A DNA stretch of 6,211 nucleotides. Origin: Patescibacteria group bacterium. GTDB lineage: Bacteria > Patescibacteriota > Minisyncoccia > Phycocordibacterales > XYD1-FULL-46-19. Positions 1 to 5,818 of this stretch are shown here, piece by piece (position 1 is the stretch's first letter; each line of letters opens with the position of its first letter). The stretch lies in assembly GCA_030917625.1 (NCBI GenBank), contig JAUPUJ010000035.1, positions 1 through 6,211 of the forward strand. Direction: 5' to 3'. Made by a program: the position numbers and the translations under genes. Under the pieces are notes generated by a model. It searched no databases and was not told where the DNA came from. It saw only the letters and a list, made by a program, of their open reading frames with translations.

Positions 1-110
1 AGGCTTTTATCTGCCACATTTCCATAAACAATCGCTCCTGCTATCAGTAACCCCGCTATAACAACAGCAATAGGGGTAGCATAGGATTTAGGTGAATTTT
101 TCTCTTCCAT
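1..110 (-). CDS. N-terminus of a membrane-anchored protein, possibly DsbA/thioredoxin-like (3' end outside window)
   Basis: The visible 36 codons start at the ATG at 110-108 and read off the left edge with no stop. Residues 1-10 are polar (MEEKNSPKSY). They are followed by a hydrophobic segment of about 18 residues (roughly 13-30, rich in Ile, Val, Ala, Leu and Gly) and then a polar GNVADKS stretch. This fits an uncleaved N-terminal membrane anchor with the rest of the protein outside the cytoplasm. From memory, this type of opening (short polar head, then TPIAVVIAG-like anchor) is common in patescibacterial DsbA-like thioredoxin-fold oxidoreductases, and a VKOR gene lies nearby at 1539-2522. 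That family assignment is inference, because no catalytic CxxC is in view. Any anchored extracytoplasmic protein would look the same here. No Shine-Dalgarno precedes the start; a promoter at 149-177 serves it. Confidence 0.72.
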   Translation of the reverse strand, partial: MEEKNSPKSYATPIAVVIAGLLIAGAIVYGNVADKS

Positions 111-148
111 AAAGATAATCGTTAATTTATAAAATATTATTAGGTTTT

Positions 149-177
149 ATTGTATCAGTTATAGTAGTTGGGGACAA
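149..177 (-). promoter_or_regulatory. Sigma70-type promoter for the membrane-anchored gene at 1-110
   Basis: Read on the minus strand, TTGTCC (177-172, 4 of 6 matches to TTGACA) is followed by 17 bp and TACAAT (154-149, 5 of 6). The -10 is preceded by TGA, giving an extended -10 (TGnTACAAT). Transcription would start near 142, leaving a leader of about 32 nt before the ATG at 110. The leader is A+T-rich and has no Shine-Dalgarno. This is a pattern match by eye. Confidence 0.5.
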
Positions 178-220
178 ACAGCCTATTATAGATATTGATA
201 ATAGATTATTATTATGTCAA

Positions 221-625
221 ATGCTTAACTTATTACAAAGATTCTTCGAAAAATTTAATGCTTATTTTTGGTTGAGATTTGGTCTGGGTGTAATGTTTTT
301 CTATTCTGGTTATCAGACCGTGTCTGACCCAATGATTAGAAGTGATTTGTTTAAAGACATACCAGAGTATTTAGATGTCGTTATTAATTATGTGCCCCTA
401 GAAGTTTGGTTTAGATTGTTGGGAATATTAGAACTTGTTATTGCAGTTATATTCTTAGCTTGGTTTTTACCAAAAAGAACAGCCTTCTGGGCTGGTCTAG
501 CTGGGGTTTTGGACCTTATATTGATACTGGGTGTATTTGGACTATCAGAATCAACTATGGCTTATGTAGGGGCTTTAGGAGCCGCTCTCGCCGTAACTTT
601 GTTTTATAAGAAGAAATCTAATTAA
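221..625 (+). CDS. DoxX-like four-helix membrane protein
   Basis: A 134-residue integral membrane protein with four predicted helices: about 15-34, 61-83, 88-107 and 112-129, ending in a positively charged KKK tail. The first helix carries the DoxX-type pattern WLRFGLGVMFFYSGYQT (leucine/arginine, glycines, then a Tyr-Ser-Gly turn before a Pro). The second carries a buried Glu (E71) in LLGILELVIAV, matching the G..E position typical of DoxX/DoxD-like proteins. Length and topology fit the family, named after a subunit of thiosulfate:quinone oxidoreductase; most members have no assigned reaction, and none is claimed here. The ATG at 221 is the only reasonable start, since the frame is closed by TGA at 197-199 and has no other ATG. 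An out-of-frame ATG at 214 hits TAA after four codons. No Shine-Dalgarno is present. The gene converges on the minus-strand run with a 1-bp gap. It could work with the nearby VKOR, but that is inference. Confidence 0.85.
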   Translation: MLNLLQRFFEKFNAYFWLRFGLGVMFFYSGYQTVSDPMIRSDLFKDIPEYLDVVINYVPLEVWFRLLGILELVIAVIFLAWFLPKRTAFWAGLAGVLDLILILGVFGLSESTMAYVGALGAALAVTLFYKKKSN

Positions 626-626
626 A

Positions 627-965
627 CTATTTAACGATTGTGCCGTTTGGAACTGTTTTTTCAGGGTTCAACACTATAGGGCCAGAGTCGCCACTAGCAG
701 CTAAAATCATACCCTCGCTAGTTCGGCCCATTAAGGATCTTGGTTCGAGGTTAATTATGACCAAAACTTGTTGGCCTATTAAATCGGTTGGGCTATAACC
801 TTCACCAATACCAGCAATGATATGTTTTTTATCTTCCTCATTATCACCAATACTTATTTCTAAATCTAATAATTTTGTAGATTTAGGCACAGCCTCACCA
901 CCTATAATAGTTCCAATGCGCAAATCTAATTTAGAGAAATCATCGTAAGAAATGTAGTCTTTCAT
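627..965 (-). CDS. Stand-alone tRNA-binding OB-fold protein (MetRS beta / Trbp111-like)
   Basis: This 112-residue protein is a single tRNA-binding domain of the EMAP-II/Trbp111 type, the domain that forms the C-terminal dimerisation part of many methionyl-tRNA synthetases. Visible landmarks are LDLRIGTI (13-20), KLLDLEISIG (31-40), HIIAGIGEGY (48-57), GQQVLVIINLEP (64-75) and the family signature RTSEGMILAA (81-90). The length matches free Trbp111-type or MetRS beta subunits of about 110 residues, so it is complete rather than a fragment of metG. The likely role is to bind the outside of tRNA and assist methionyl-tRNA synthetase in trans; partner and tRNA specificity are inferred. It starts 5 bp after the tsaC stop and so is probably the last gene of that transcript. 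The stop is TAG. No Shine-Dalgarno is visible, so translation may be coupled to tsaC. A CsaA-type chaperone role is a less likely alternative. Confidence 0.9.
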   Translation of the reverse strand: MKDYISYDDFSKLDLRIGTIIGGEAVPKSTKLLDLEISIGDNEEDKKHIIAGIGEGYSPTDLIGQQVLVIINLEPRSLMGRTSEGMILAASGDSGPIVLNPEKTVPNGTIVK

Positions 966-970
966 GGTTT

Positions 971-1531
971 TTATTTTACTAATAAATTTTCTGGGACAGT
1001 GCCCTCACCTAATCTAATTATCTCTATTTGGCCAGCAGGGTTTAAAGTAATAACAGTTGATGGTTGACCCAGTAGTGGTTCTGATTCGTTTTGGACATAG
1101 CAGTCTACTTGATCTCCAAAATAGTCCCAAGCTTCTTTTATAGTGGTGGCATGAGGCTCCCCGGTTTTATTACAGCTGGTGGCCACTATTGGGCCCACGA
1201 TTTTTAAAAAATTAATTAAATTTTCTGATTTTGGTAAACGAAAAGCTTGGTCAGAATTAAAGCCGACACTAAATGGTCCTGGCCACAAATAGTCTAAAAC
1301 ATTTTCTTGATCTGTTGTAGGGTTAATGTTAAAACTTTTTAAATTATCTTTATTGTCGATTAATACCACGTAAGGCTTGTCGGGACTCCGACCCTTAAGT
1401 TTATTGATTCTAGCCAAAGTCTTTTCGTTATTGGCTTGCGCCACTAAACCATAAATAGTATCTGTGGGGATAATAGCCACTCCTCCTTCTTTAATTATTT
1501 TTTCCGCGTCTGTCCAGGAACTAGCTATCAT
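971..1531 (-). CDS. tsaC: L-threonylcarbamoyladenylate synthase (Sua5/YciO/YrdC family)
   Basis: A 186-residue YrdC-fold enzyme that makes threonylcarbamoyl-AMP from threonine, bicarbonate and ATP in the cytoplasm. This is the first step of t6A37 modification of ANN-decoding tRNAs; the group is then transferred by TsaD with its partners. Motifs in order: GGVAIIPTDTIYGL (16-29), the basic KLKGRSPDKP (44-53), WPGPF (83-87), GPIVATSCNKTGEP (113-126), PSTVI (157-161) and IIRLGEG (171-177). All are in their usual order. The common SAN.SG motif appears as SCNKTG, a conservative variant. The length is that of the short TsaC form, with no C-terminal Sua5 domain. The start 7 bp after the VKOR stop and the end 5 bp before the tRNA-binding protein indicate one transcript. 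No Shine-Dalgarno precedes the ATG. The PTDT.YG region and KGR.P motif make the family assignment firm. Confidence 0.94.
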   Translation of the reverse strand: MIASSWTDAEKIIKEGGVAIIPTDTIYGLVAQANNEKTLARINKLKGRSPDKPYVVLIDNKDNLKSFNINPTTDQENVLDYLWPGPFSVGFNSDQAFRLPKSENLINFLKIVGPIVATSCNKTGEPHATTIKEAWDYFGDQVDCYVQNESEPLLGQPSTVITLNPAGQIEIIRLGEGTVPENLLVK

Positions 1532-1538
1532 AATTTAG

Positions 1539-2522
1539 TTATTTAATTCTAGTTAATCTATAGTCTATAAATTGGCTGACCGCAACAGTAATAAGTAGTG
1601 CCCCTAAATAGTAAGAGACCAGTTTGGTAAAATTGATATCTATATTTATCGGAAGCACTATATACCATAATAATGTGTACCAAGAAACTAAAGTGGTTAA
1701 ACTAACTGCAATTGATATTCTTCGGAGGTAATGTAAGTCAGCCTCAGATTCTGGGTTTATGGTGGATAGGTTTATTAACTGTGGAGCTAAGATGATGTTT
1801 AGGAAAATTTCTCCAACAATAATAAATATCATCACAAAAATTTTAACCAAGAAAGTTGATGATAGATTATAAATTTCTGGTTGCGATAAATATAGACTGA
1901 GCCCAGAAACAGAGAGCACAATAATTGAAATCCAGATTACCTGAGAAACTGTTTGTAAAGTTTCTTGTTCGATTTTTGATATTTGTAAATCTTTTAAAAA
2001 TTTAACATATAGTAGATTGTAAATTGTACTAGCGCCAACCCCTAACACTAAACTACACGTTAAAGCGACCAGTATCCATTCGTAATAAAGGTGTAAAATA
2101 TCAAATAGGGTGAGACTAGTAGAGAGGGAGACGCCACTGAAAATTGTTAAACAGAAAGAAGCAGAAATTAAACACCAGACACACCACTGTTTTATGGCTA
2201 AGGCTTGAACTAGAGTTAAGTATATCGAAAACAAGAAGGCTGAGGTGGTTAGAACCAGTAAGATTAAAGTTGTATTGTCTGTTTTTAATAAAGGGTTAAA
2301 TAAGAAGGCTGTATAACTAGAAGCGATAATTGCGTAATAGATAAGACCTAATATTTCTAAAGGAATACCAAATAAGTTAGAAAATTGACTATTGATAACA
2401 GTATTGCAATCTGATTTTAGTGGGCAGACTAGAGGTTGTTTTTTGCGTTTTTTATAGAAGATATTTCCAGCTAGTAAAAAACCTAAAATAGCGGTGATTA
2501 TAATTATAATCTGGGGGTTCAT
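1539..2522 (-). CDS. VKOR-family disulfide-forming membrane protein with a C-terminal multi-helix extension
   Basis: A 327-residue membrane protein whose first ~135 residues are a four-helix vitamin K epoxide reductase (VKOR) domain. These proteins reoxidise a DsbA-like partner and pass electrons to membrane quinone. Visible features are helix 1 (4-22), a loop cysteine pair C33 and C39 (Cx5C), S48 and FGIPLEILGL (51-60), and the active-site CVWC (114-117) at the start of helix 4. All four redox cysteines are present, so the domain should be active. Instead of the periplasmic thioredoxin domain often fused to bacterial VKOR, residues ~137-327 hold about five further helices (near 143-168, 195-212, 224-247, 269-291 and 301-320), with conserved-looking VGASTIYNLLYVKFLKD (162-178), an acidic/basic turn and ADLHYLRR (261-268). 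The arrangement loosely resembles small CopD/DUF2269-like membrane domains, but I cannot assign it. With no attached thioredoxin, a separate DsbA would be needed. It lies 39 bp after pepF; its start region is described separately. Confidence 0.88.
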   Translation of the reverse strand: MNPQIIIIITAILGFLLAGNIFYKKRKKQPLVCPLKSDCNTVINSQFSNLFGIPLEILGLIYYAIIASSYTAFLFNPLLKTDNTTLILLVLTTSAFLFSIYLTLVQALAIKQWCVWCLISASFCLTIFSGVSLSTSLTLFDILHLYYEWILVALTCSLVLGVGASTIYNLLYVKFLKDLQISKIEQETLQTVSQVIWISIIVLSVSGLSLYLSQPEIYNLSSTFLVKIFVMIFIIVGEIFLNIILAPQLINLSTINPESEADLHYLRRISIAVSLTTLVSWYTLLWYIVLPINIDINFTKLVSYYLGALLITVAVSQFIDYRLTRIK

Positions 2523-2530
2523 ATTTTTTT

Positions 2531-2539
2531 ATTATATCA
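2531..2539 (-). promoter_or_regulatory. Perfect extended -10 just upstream of the VKOR start
   Basis: On the minus strand TGATATAAT reads from 2539 to 2531: a consensus TATAAT with the TGn extension. A start 7 nt past the hexamer falls near 2524, so the mRNA would begin about 2 nt before the ATG at 2522 and be nearly leaderless. No TTGACA-like -35 is present, which extended -10 promoters can tolerate. The site lies in the 39-bp gap after pepF, giving VKOR, tsaC and the tRNA-binding protein a possible promoter of their own. A+T-rich gaps produce such matches by chance, so confidence is moderate. Confidence 0.45.
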
Positions 2540-2561
2540 TAAAGCTCAGCTCCTCCTATCT

Positions 2562-4364
2562 CTATATTTTTTTAAGTTTTTTAGCTAATTTTTCAGTCTC
2601 TTTAATGAGAGTATCTATTTCTTGTAAACCTTTAGCCCAAAATTTGGGATCAGAAATGTCTATACCCATATCATTGAAAAGTTCTTGGGGTGATTTAGAA
2701 CTACCAGCTCTAAGAAAAGTTTTTATTTTATCGATAAATTTATTATCCTCCTTAAAACTAGCTTGCATAGATTTAGATATTAAAAGACCACTAGCGTAAG
2801 AATAAACATAAAAGAAATTTCGAAAATGGCTCCAATAAATCCACCAGTTTTCAGTACCAGGAGACTCTAAAACTGCCTGTCCCATATAACTCTTCATATG
2901 TTTGCGAAAAATTTGACCGATGTTTTCTTTAGATAGATATCCTTGTTTACGGAATTCACTATGCAATTCTTGTTCAAAACTATAGGCAGCCACTTGGCGC
3001 ATAATAGTCGATATTTCGTCACTGAGTTTACTCATAAGTAATGATAGTCTTAAATCATCATCAGCTTGTCTGAGTAATTCCTCAAAAACGAAGTCTTCAC
3101 AAAAAGTGCTAGCGACTTCAGCTGTTACCATTGGGGTGCCAAAATATAAAGCACTTTGACTTTCTTTCATAAACTCGTCATTAATACCGTGGCCAGCCTC
3201 ATGGGCGATAGTGAGAACATCTCTGAGTTCGTCAGTATGATTAAGTAAAATATAGACTGGTGATGTTGGTCTATTGTAAGCGCAAAAAGCCCCACCTGAT
3301 TTACCTATGTTAGGGTAAACATCAATTTGTTTTTTAGTGACAAAATTTTGGAAATAACGATGAAAATCAGGGTCGAGTTTTCTAAAAACCTCAGCCACTA
3401 ATTTTAAACTCTCGTCATAAGAATAACTTTTCTTTATATGACCATAAGGCACATTACGTTCGTGGTAATCCAAAGTATTTTTACCAAAAAGTTTAGCCTT
3501 AAGATTATAATATTTTTTACTTAAATTGTAGGCCTTTCTAACCTCAGACAGTAATACATCTACAATTTCAGTTGGGATGTCGTCAGATAGATGCCGACTG
3601 GAATCAGGACGGGGTAGACCTCTGAGCTCGTCATTAATTTTTTTATTAAGTAATATTGAATTGATTTCAGCTTCAGCGACATCACTATATTGGTTTAGAA
3701 TATTATTGAATTCTAAAAAGGCTTTGTCTCTAATTTTTTTATTAGTGTGAGACAATAGCCCGGTAATTTCTGAAAAAGATAAGGTGGCCTTTTTGCCGTC
3801 TCGTCCGTATACGGTTCGAGTTTCTTTGGATAATAAAGAGGATAGCATCTCGACCCATTTACTGTGGGCGGGTGCACTTTTTAAACTCATAATTTTTTCT
3901 TCAGGTTCAGAGAGTAAATATTTAGCATCATCAAAGATGTTTTTCAAAAAATAATGCCAGCTCTTTAAATCTTTATTATTTAAAAATTCTTGTTGAAGAG
4001 GCAACGGTATTTTGGCTAATCTTAAAGTAAAAAACTGAGCATCATTACTGATCTTGGTCGCCCAATCATTTAGTTGGTTATCTCGAGCTTTTAATTTAGG
4101 GTTATTTTCTTCTTGGGCACTGCGAAGAGAAAAATAATAGCCAATTTCTCCTAAAATTCCACCACTATCAAGCCATGACTCATAATCCATAAGGGCTTCC
4201 TCTAAGATGGTAGCTGATTCTAGATAGTCGGTTCGATCTTGCCATTTATCAATAAAAACATAGCTTTGTTTCTTATGGTAGGCTAAGTCTTTTTCTATCT
4301 GAGGGTCGGTGTCACTTTTATAAAGAGGCGACAAATCCCACGAGCCTTTTTTAGTATTTTTCAT
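2562..4364 (-). CDS. pepF: Oligoendopeptidase F, M3 family zinc metallopeptidase
   Basis: A 600-residue cytoplasmic zinc peptidase that cuts short peptides released by proteases. The zinc site is HEAGH (388-392) with the third ligand E416 in TAEVAST. The family context is intact: SGGAFCAYNR (356-365) before the zinc helix, PMVTAEV after it, and HFRNFFYVYSYASG (513-526) near the C-terminus, which supplies substrate-binding and transition-state His/Tyr residues in M3 enzymes. The N-terminal half is the helical PepF lid domain, starting with the typical WDLSPLY (9-15). The length matches the usual ~600 residues, there is no signal peptide, and the highly charged lysine-rich C-terminus (EKLAKKLKKI) looks natural. 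The ATG at 4364 lies 40 bp after the flavoprotein stop; the gap has no Shine-Dalgarno but holds an 18-bp imperfect palindrome. The stop is TAG. The M3B/PepF assignment is firm; the exact peptide preference is unknown. Confidence 0.95.
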   Translation of the reverse strand: MKNTKKGSWDLSPLYKSDTDPQIEKDLAYHKKQSYVFIDKWQDRTDYLESATILEEALMDYESWLDSGGILGEIGYYFSLRSAQEENNPKLKARDNQLNDWATKISNDAQFFTLRLAKIPLPLQQEFLNNKDLKSWHYFLKNIFDDAKYLLSEPEEKIMSLKSAPAHSKWVEMLSSLLSKETRTVYGRDGKKATLSFSEITGLLSHTNKKIRDKAFLEFNNILNQYSDVAEAEINSILLNKKINDELRGLPRPDSSRHLSDDIPTEIVDVLLSEVRKAYNLSKKYYNLKAKLFGKNTLDYHERNVPYGHIKKSYSYDESLKLVAEVFRKLDPDFHRYFQNFVTKKQIDVYPNIGKSGGAFCAYNRPTSPVYILLNHTDELRDVLTIAHEAGHGINDEFMKESQSALYFGTPMVTAEVASTFCEDFVFEELLRQADDDLRLSLLMSKLSDEISTIMRQVAAYSFEQELHSEFRKQGYLSKENIGQIFRKHMKSYMGQAVLESPGTENWWIYWSHFRNFFYVYSYASGLLISKSMQASFKEDNKFIDKIKTFLRAGSSKSPQELFNDMGIDISDPKFWAKGLQEIDTLIKETEKLAKKLKKI

Positions 4365-4375
4365 AAATATTAGAC

Positions 4376-4393
4376 TACACCAAATTTGGAGTA
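4376..4393. promoter_or_regulatory. 18-bp imperfect palindrome between the flavoprotein gene and pepF
   Basis: The core CCAAATTTGG (4380-4389) is a perfect 10-bp palindrome, and after one mismatched pair (A/A) it continues with TAC/GTA, giving TAC-A-core-A-GTA. It sits in the middle of the 40-bp gap, about 12 bp before the pepF ATG. It has no loop and no following T-run, so it is not a terminator. A regulator-binding site is the simplest reading. No regulator gene is in view and chance is not excluded. Confidence 0.3.
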
Positions 4394-4404
4394 TTTACAA
4401 AAAT

Positions 4405-5673
4405 TTAATTTAACAGCCCTGCTACATAACCAGTCGTCCAACATAATTGGAGAGAATAACCTCCCGAGGGTCGATTAATATGTAAAATATCACCGGTTAA
4501 ATAAAGATTGTCATAGATTTTAGATTTCATGGTTTTGGTATCAATTTCAGATAAAGGGACACCGCCATCAGAGACTACGGCTCGGTCCATACCCATTAGG
4601 TCTTCTATAGTTATAGGTAAGGCTTTTAGTAAGTCTACAATTTTCCGTCTATCTTCTTTAGAAATACTGTGCACTTTTATGAGGGGGTCAGAAATGATAT
4701 TAAAGGTAAGTATAGTGTCGCCGAGACCCTCCGGTACAATATCCCTTACGATATTTTTGAAAGATTTGTTTTTATTGGTATCAAAAACATGAAGTATTTT
4801 TTTATCTAAAGCCCCAATATCTGTATCAGGATAGCAATCAATTTTGGCGGTGACTAATCCCGCGTGAAGTAGATCGGCGACCTTGTGGGCCAAATTTAAA
4901 ATTAGAGGCCCAGATAAACCAAAGTGAGTAAATAAGATTTTACCAGTTTCTGAAAAAGATTTTTTATCATTTACGAAAAATGTTATTTTCATAAAAGATA
5001 AAGAAGTACCAGCCAAATCTTTAACCCAAGAGTCAAAAACTTTTAAAGGCACAATATCAGGAGTGGGGGCTTTAGCACTGTGGCCAATATCTCTGAGCCA
5101 GGAAAAGCCATCGCCAGTTGAACCAGTTTCAGGATGAGAGGTGCCACCAGTGGCGATGATAAAGTTTTTGGCTGAGTAAGTTCCTTGTTTAGTGTCGACT
5201 GATATAATTTGCCTATTATTTTTATCAGCGTTTATTTTATTGACTGGATTATTTTTAATGATGTCGATATTAGGATGACTGACATATTGATTCATTATAT
5301 TAAAAACATCAGCTGCTTTCTGGGAAGCTGGGAAAACTCTATCGCGAGCTTCTGTGACTAGGGGTAAATTTCGACTTTCAAAAAATTTGAAAGTATCTTC
5401 GACTCCAAACTGAGAAAAAGGGGAGTAGAGGAAATTTTCGGCTGGCCCAAATTTAGGTAAAAGTTCACGAAGATTAAAGGTGGCATTGGTGATATTACAT
5501 CGTCCACCGCCTGTAATCTTTAGTTTTTCACCCAAACTCTTGTTTTTCTCTATTATAAGTACTTTCTTTCCAAGATTAGCAGCGGTGCCCGCAGCCATCA
5601 TGCCAGAAGGACCAGCTCCTACGACTATGAGGTCATACTTGAGTGGCGTTGGTTGGCTGTAGTTTGGAGTCAT
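4405..5673 (-). CDS. BaiN/HI0933 (YhiN)-family FAD-dependent oxidoreductase
   Basis: A 422-residue two-dinucleotide-fold flavoprotein. The N-terminus carries the FAD-binding Rossmann motif VVGAGPSG (17-24), with the acidic end of the second strand at IEK (41-43). The family hallmark GGGRCNITN follows at 55-63. Further landmarks are IIATGG (172-177), TGSTGDGF (183-190), FTHFGLSGP (248-256), VVSDGGVPLSEID (366-378), TMKSKI (381-386) and the C-terminal FAD motif LTGDI then GGYSLQLCW (404-412). Length and motif order match the HI0933/YhiN/BaiN family. Some members are annotated as aminoacetone oxidases or bile-acid reductases, but the role in most bacteria is unsettled, so no substrate is claimed. 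It is likely cytoplasmic, with no signal peptide. It is the first gene of the minus-strand run, behind a promoter at 5748-5776 with a terminator-like hairpin in its leader. The ATG at 5673 lies 13 codons before the FAD strand; no Shine-Dalgarno is visible. Confidence 0.93.
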   Translation of the reverse strand: MTPNYSQPTPLKYDLIVVGAGPSGMMAAGTAANLGKKVLIIEKNKSLGEKLKITGGGRCNITNATFNLRELLPKFGPAENFLYSPFSQFGVEDTFKFFESRNLPLVTEARDRVFPASQKAADVFNIMNQYVSHPNIDIIKNNPVNKINADKNNRQIISVDTKQGTYSAKNFIIATGGTSHPETGSTGDGFSWLRDIGHSAKAPTPDIVPLKVFDSWVKDLAGTSLSFMKITFFVNDKKSFSETGKILFTHFGLSGPLILNLAHKVADLLHAGLVTAKIDCYPDTDIGALDKKILHVFDTNKNKSFKNIVRDIVPEGLGDTILTFNIISDPLIKVHSISKEDRRKIVDLLKALPITIEDLMGMDRAVVSDGGVPLSEIDTKTMKSKIYDNLYLTGDILHINRPSGGYSLQLCWTTGYVAGLLN

Positions 5674-5704
5674 TGTTAAATAGTGAGAGTTAATTTTAGA
5701 AGGT

Positions 5705-5726
5705 AAAAAAATACCCTCATGGGGTA
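5705..5726 (-). terminator. Terminator-like hairpin in the leader of the flavoprotein gene
   Basis: On the minus strand TACCC, a 5-nt loop (CATGA) and GGGTA (5726-5712) form a 5-bp stem followed at once by seven T's (5711-5705). This is a short but well-formed intrinsic-terminator shape. It lies between the promoter (start near 5741) and the ATG at 5673, so it would end transcripts after about 35 nt unless bypassed. No upstream minus-strand gene is visible for it to terminate. On the plus strand the stem has no T-run after it. The stem is short, so it may be weak. Confidence 0.4.
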
Positions 5727-5731
5727 AACCT

Positions 5732-5741
5732 AACAGCTGTT
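5732..5741. promoter_or_regulatory. 10-bp perfect palindrome next to the divergent promoters
   Basis: AACAGCTGTT is a perfect inverted repeat lying at the predicted start site of the minus-strand promoter and just upstream of the plus-strand extended -10. A protein bound here could affect both promoters. It shares only the inner AAC-N4-GTT of the Gram-positive LexA box, without the outer G and C, and no SOS gene is nearby, so no regulator is named. Confidence 0.3.
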
Positions 5742-5743
5742 TG

Positions 5744-5752
5744 TGTTATAAT
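5744..5752 (+). promoter_or_regulatory. Extended -10 promoter reading right
   Basis: TGTTATAAT is a consensus TATAAT (5747-5752) with the TGn extension; no -35 match lies 16-18 bp upstream. Transcription would begin near 5759 and run about 235 nt before the ATG at 5994. The -10 hexamer overlaps the -10 of the leftward promoter on the opposite strand. Confidence 0.4.
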
Positions 5753-5776
5753 ACAATTTAACTTGTGTTTTGTCAA
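5748..5776 (-). promoter_or_regulatory. Strong sigma70-type promoter for the flavoprotein gene run
   Basis: On the minus strand a perfect TTGACA (5776-5771), a 17-bp spacer and TATTAT (5753-5748, 5 of 6 matches) make the best promoter in the window. The predicted start near 5741 gives a leader of about 68 nt to the ATG at 5673, containing the palindrome at 5732-5741 and the terminator-like hairpin at 5705-5726. Confidence 0.65.
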
Positions 5777-5781
5777 AATAG

Positions 5782-5818
5782 GTTTATTATTAACTTATCA
5801 GAACAGTCTCTAATAAAC
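5782..5818 (+). repeat. Inverted repeat forming an 8-bp stem
   Basis: GTTTATTA (5782-5789) and TAATAAAC (5811-5818) are exact reverse complements with 21 nt between them. In RNA from the rightward promoter this would fold near the 5' end; in DNA it sits just upstream of the -35 of the leftward promoter. It has no T-run after it and is A+T-rich, so it is not an intrinsic terminator. Confidence 0.4.

Noticed and set aside
184..215. Several TATTAT/GATAAT sequences as a promoter for the DoxX-like gene
   Set aside because: No -35 lies at 16-18 bp from any of them; in such A+T-rich sequence I cannot choose one, although a nearly leaderless start from 210-215 is possible.
631..660. AACG/CGTT stem followed by a T-run as a terminator for the DoxX-like gene
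   Set aside because: Only 4 bp, and the T-run lies 9 nt beyond the stem; the bases are coding sequence of the tRNA-binding protein.
2494..2799. 101-codon open frame on the plus strand
   Set aside because: It lies opposite the pepF C-terminus and VKOR start; its start is a poly-Ile run antisense to A+T-rich sequence and it has no recognisable domain. A shadow frame.
4529..4792. 87-codon open frame on the plus strand
   Set aside because: Entirely antisense to the well-supported flavoprotein gene; low-complexity Ser/Ile-rich product.
5480..5662. 60-codon open frame on the plus strand
   Set aside because: Antisense to the FAD-binding N-terminus of the flavoprotein, whose motifs account for the sequence.
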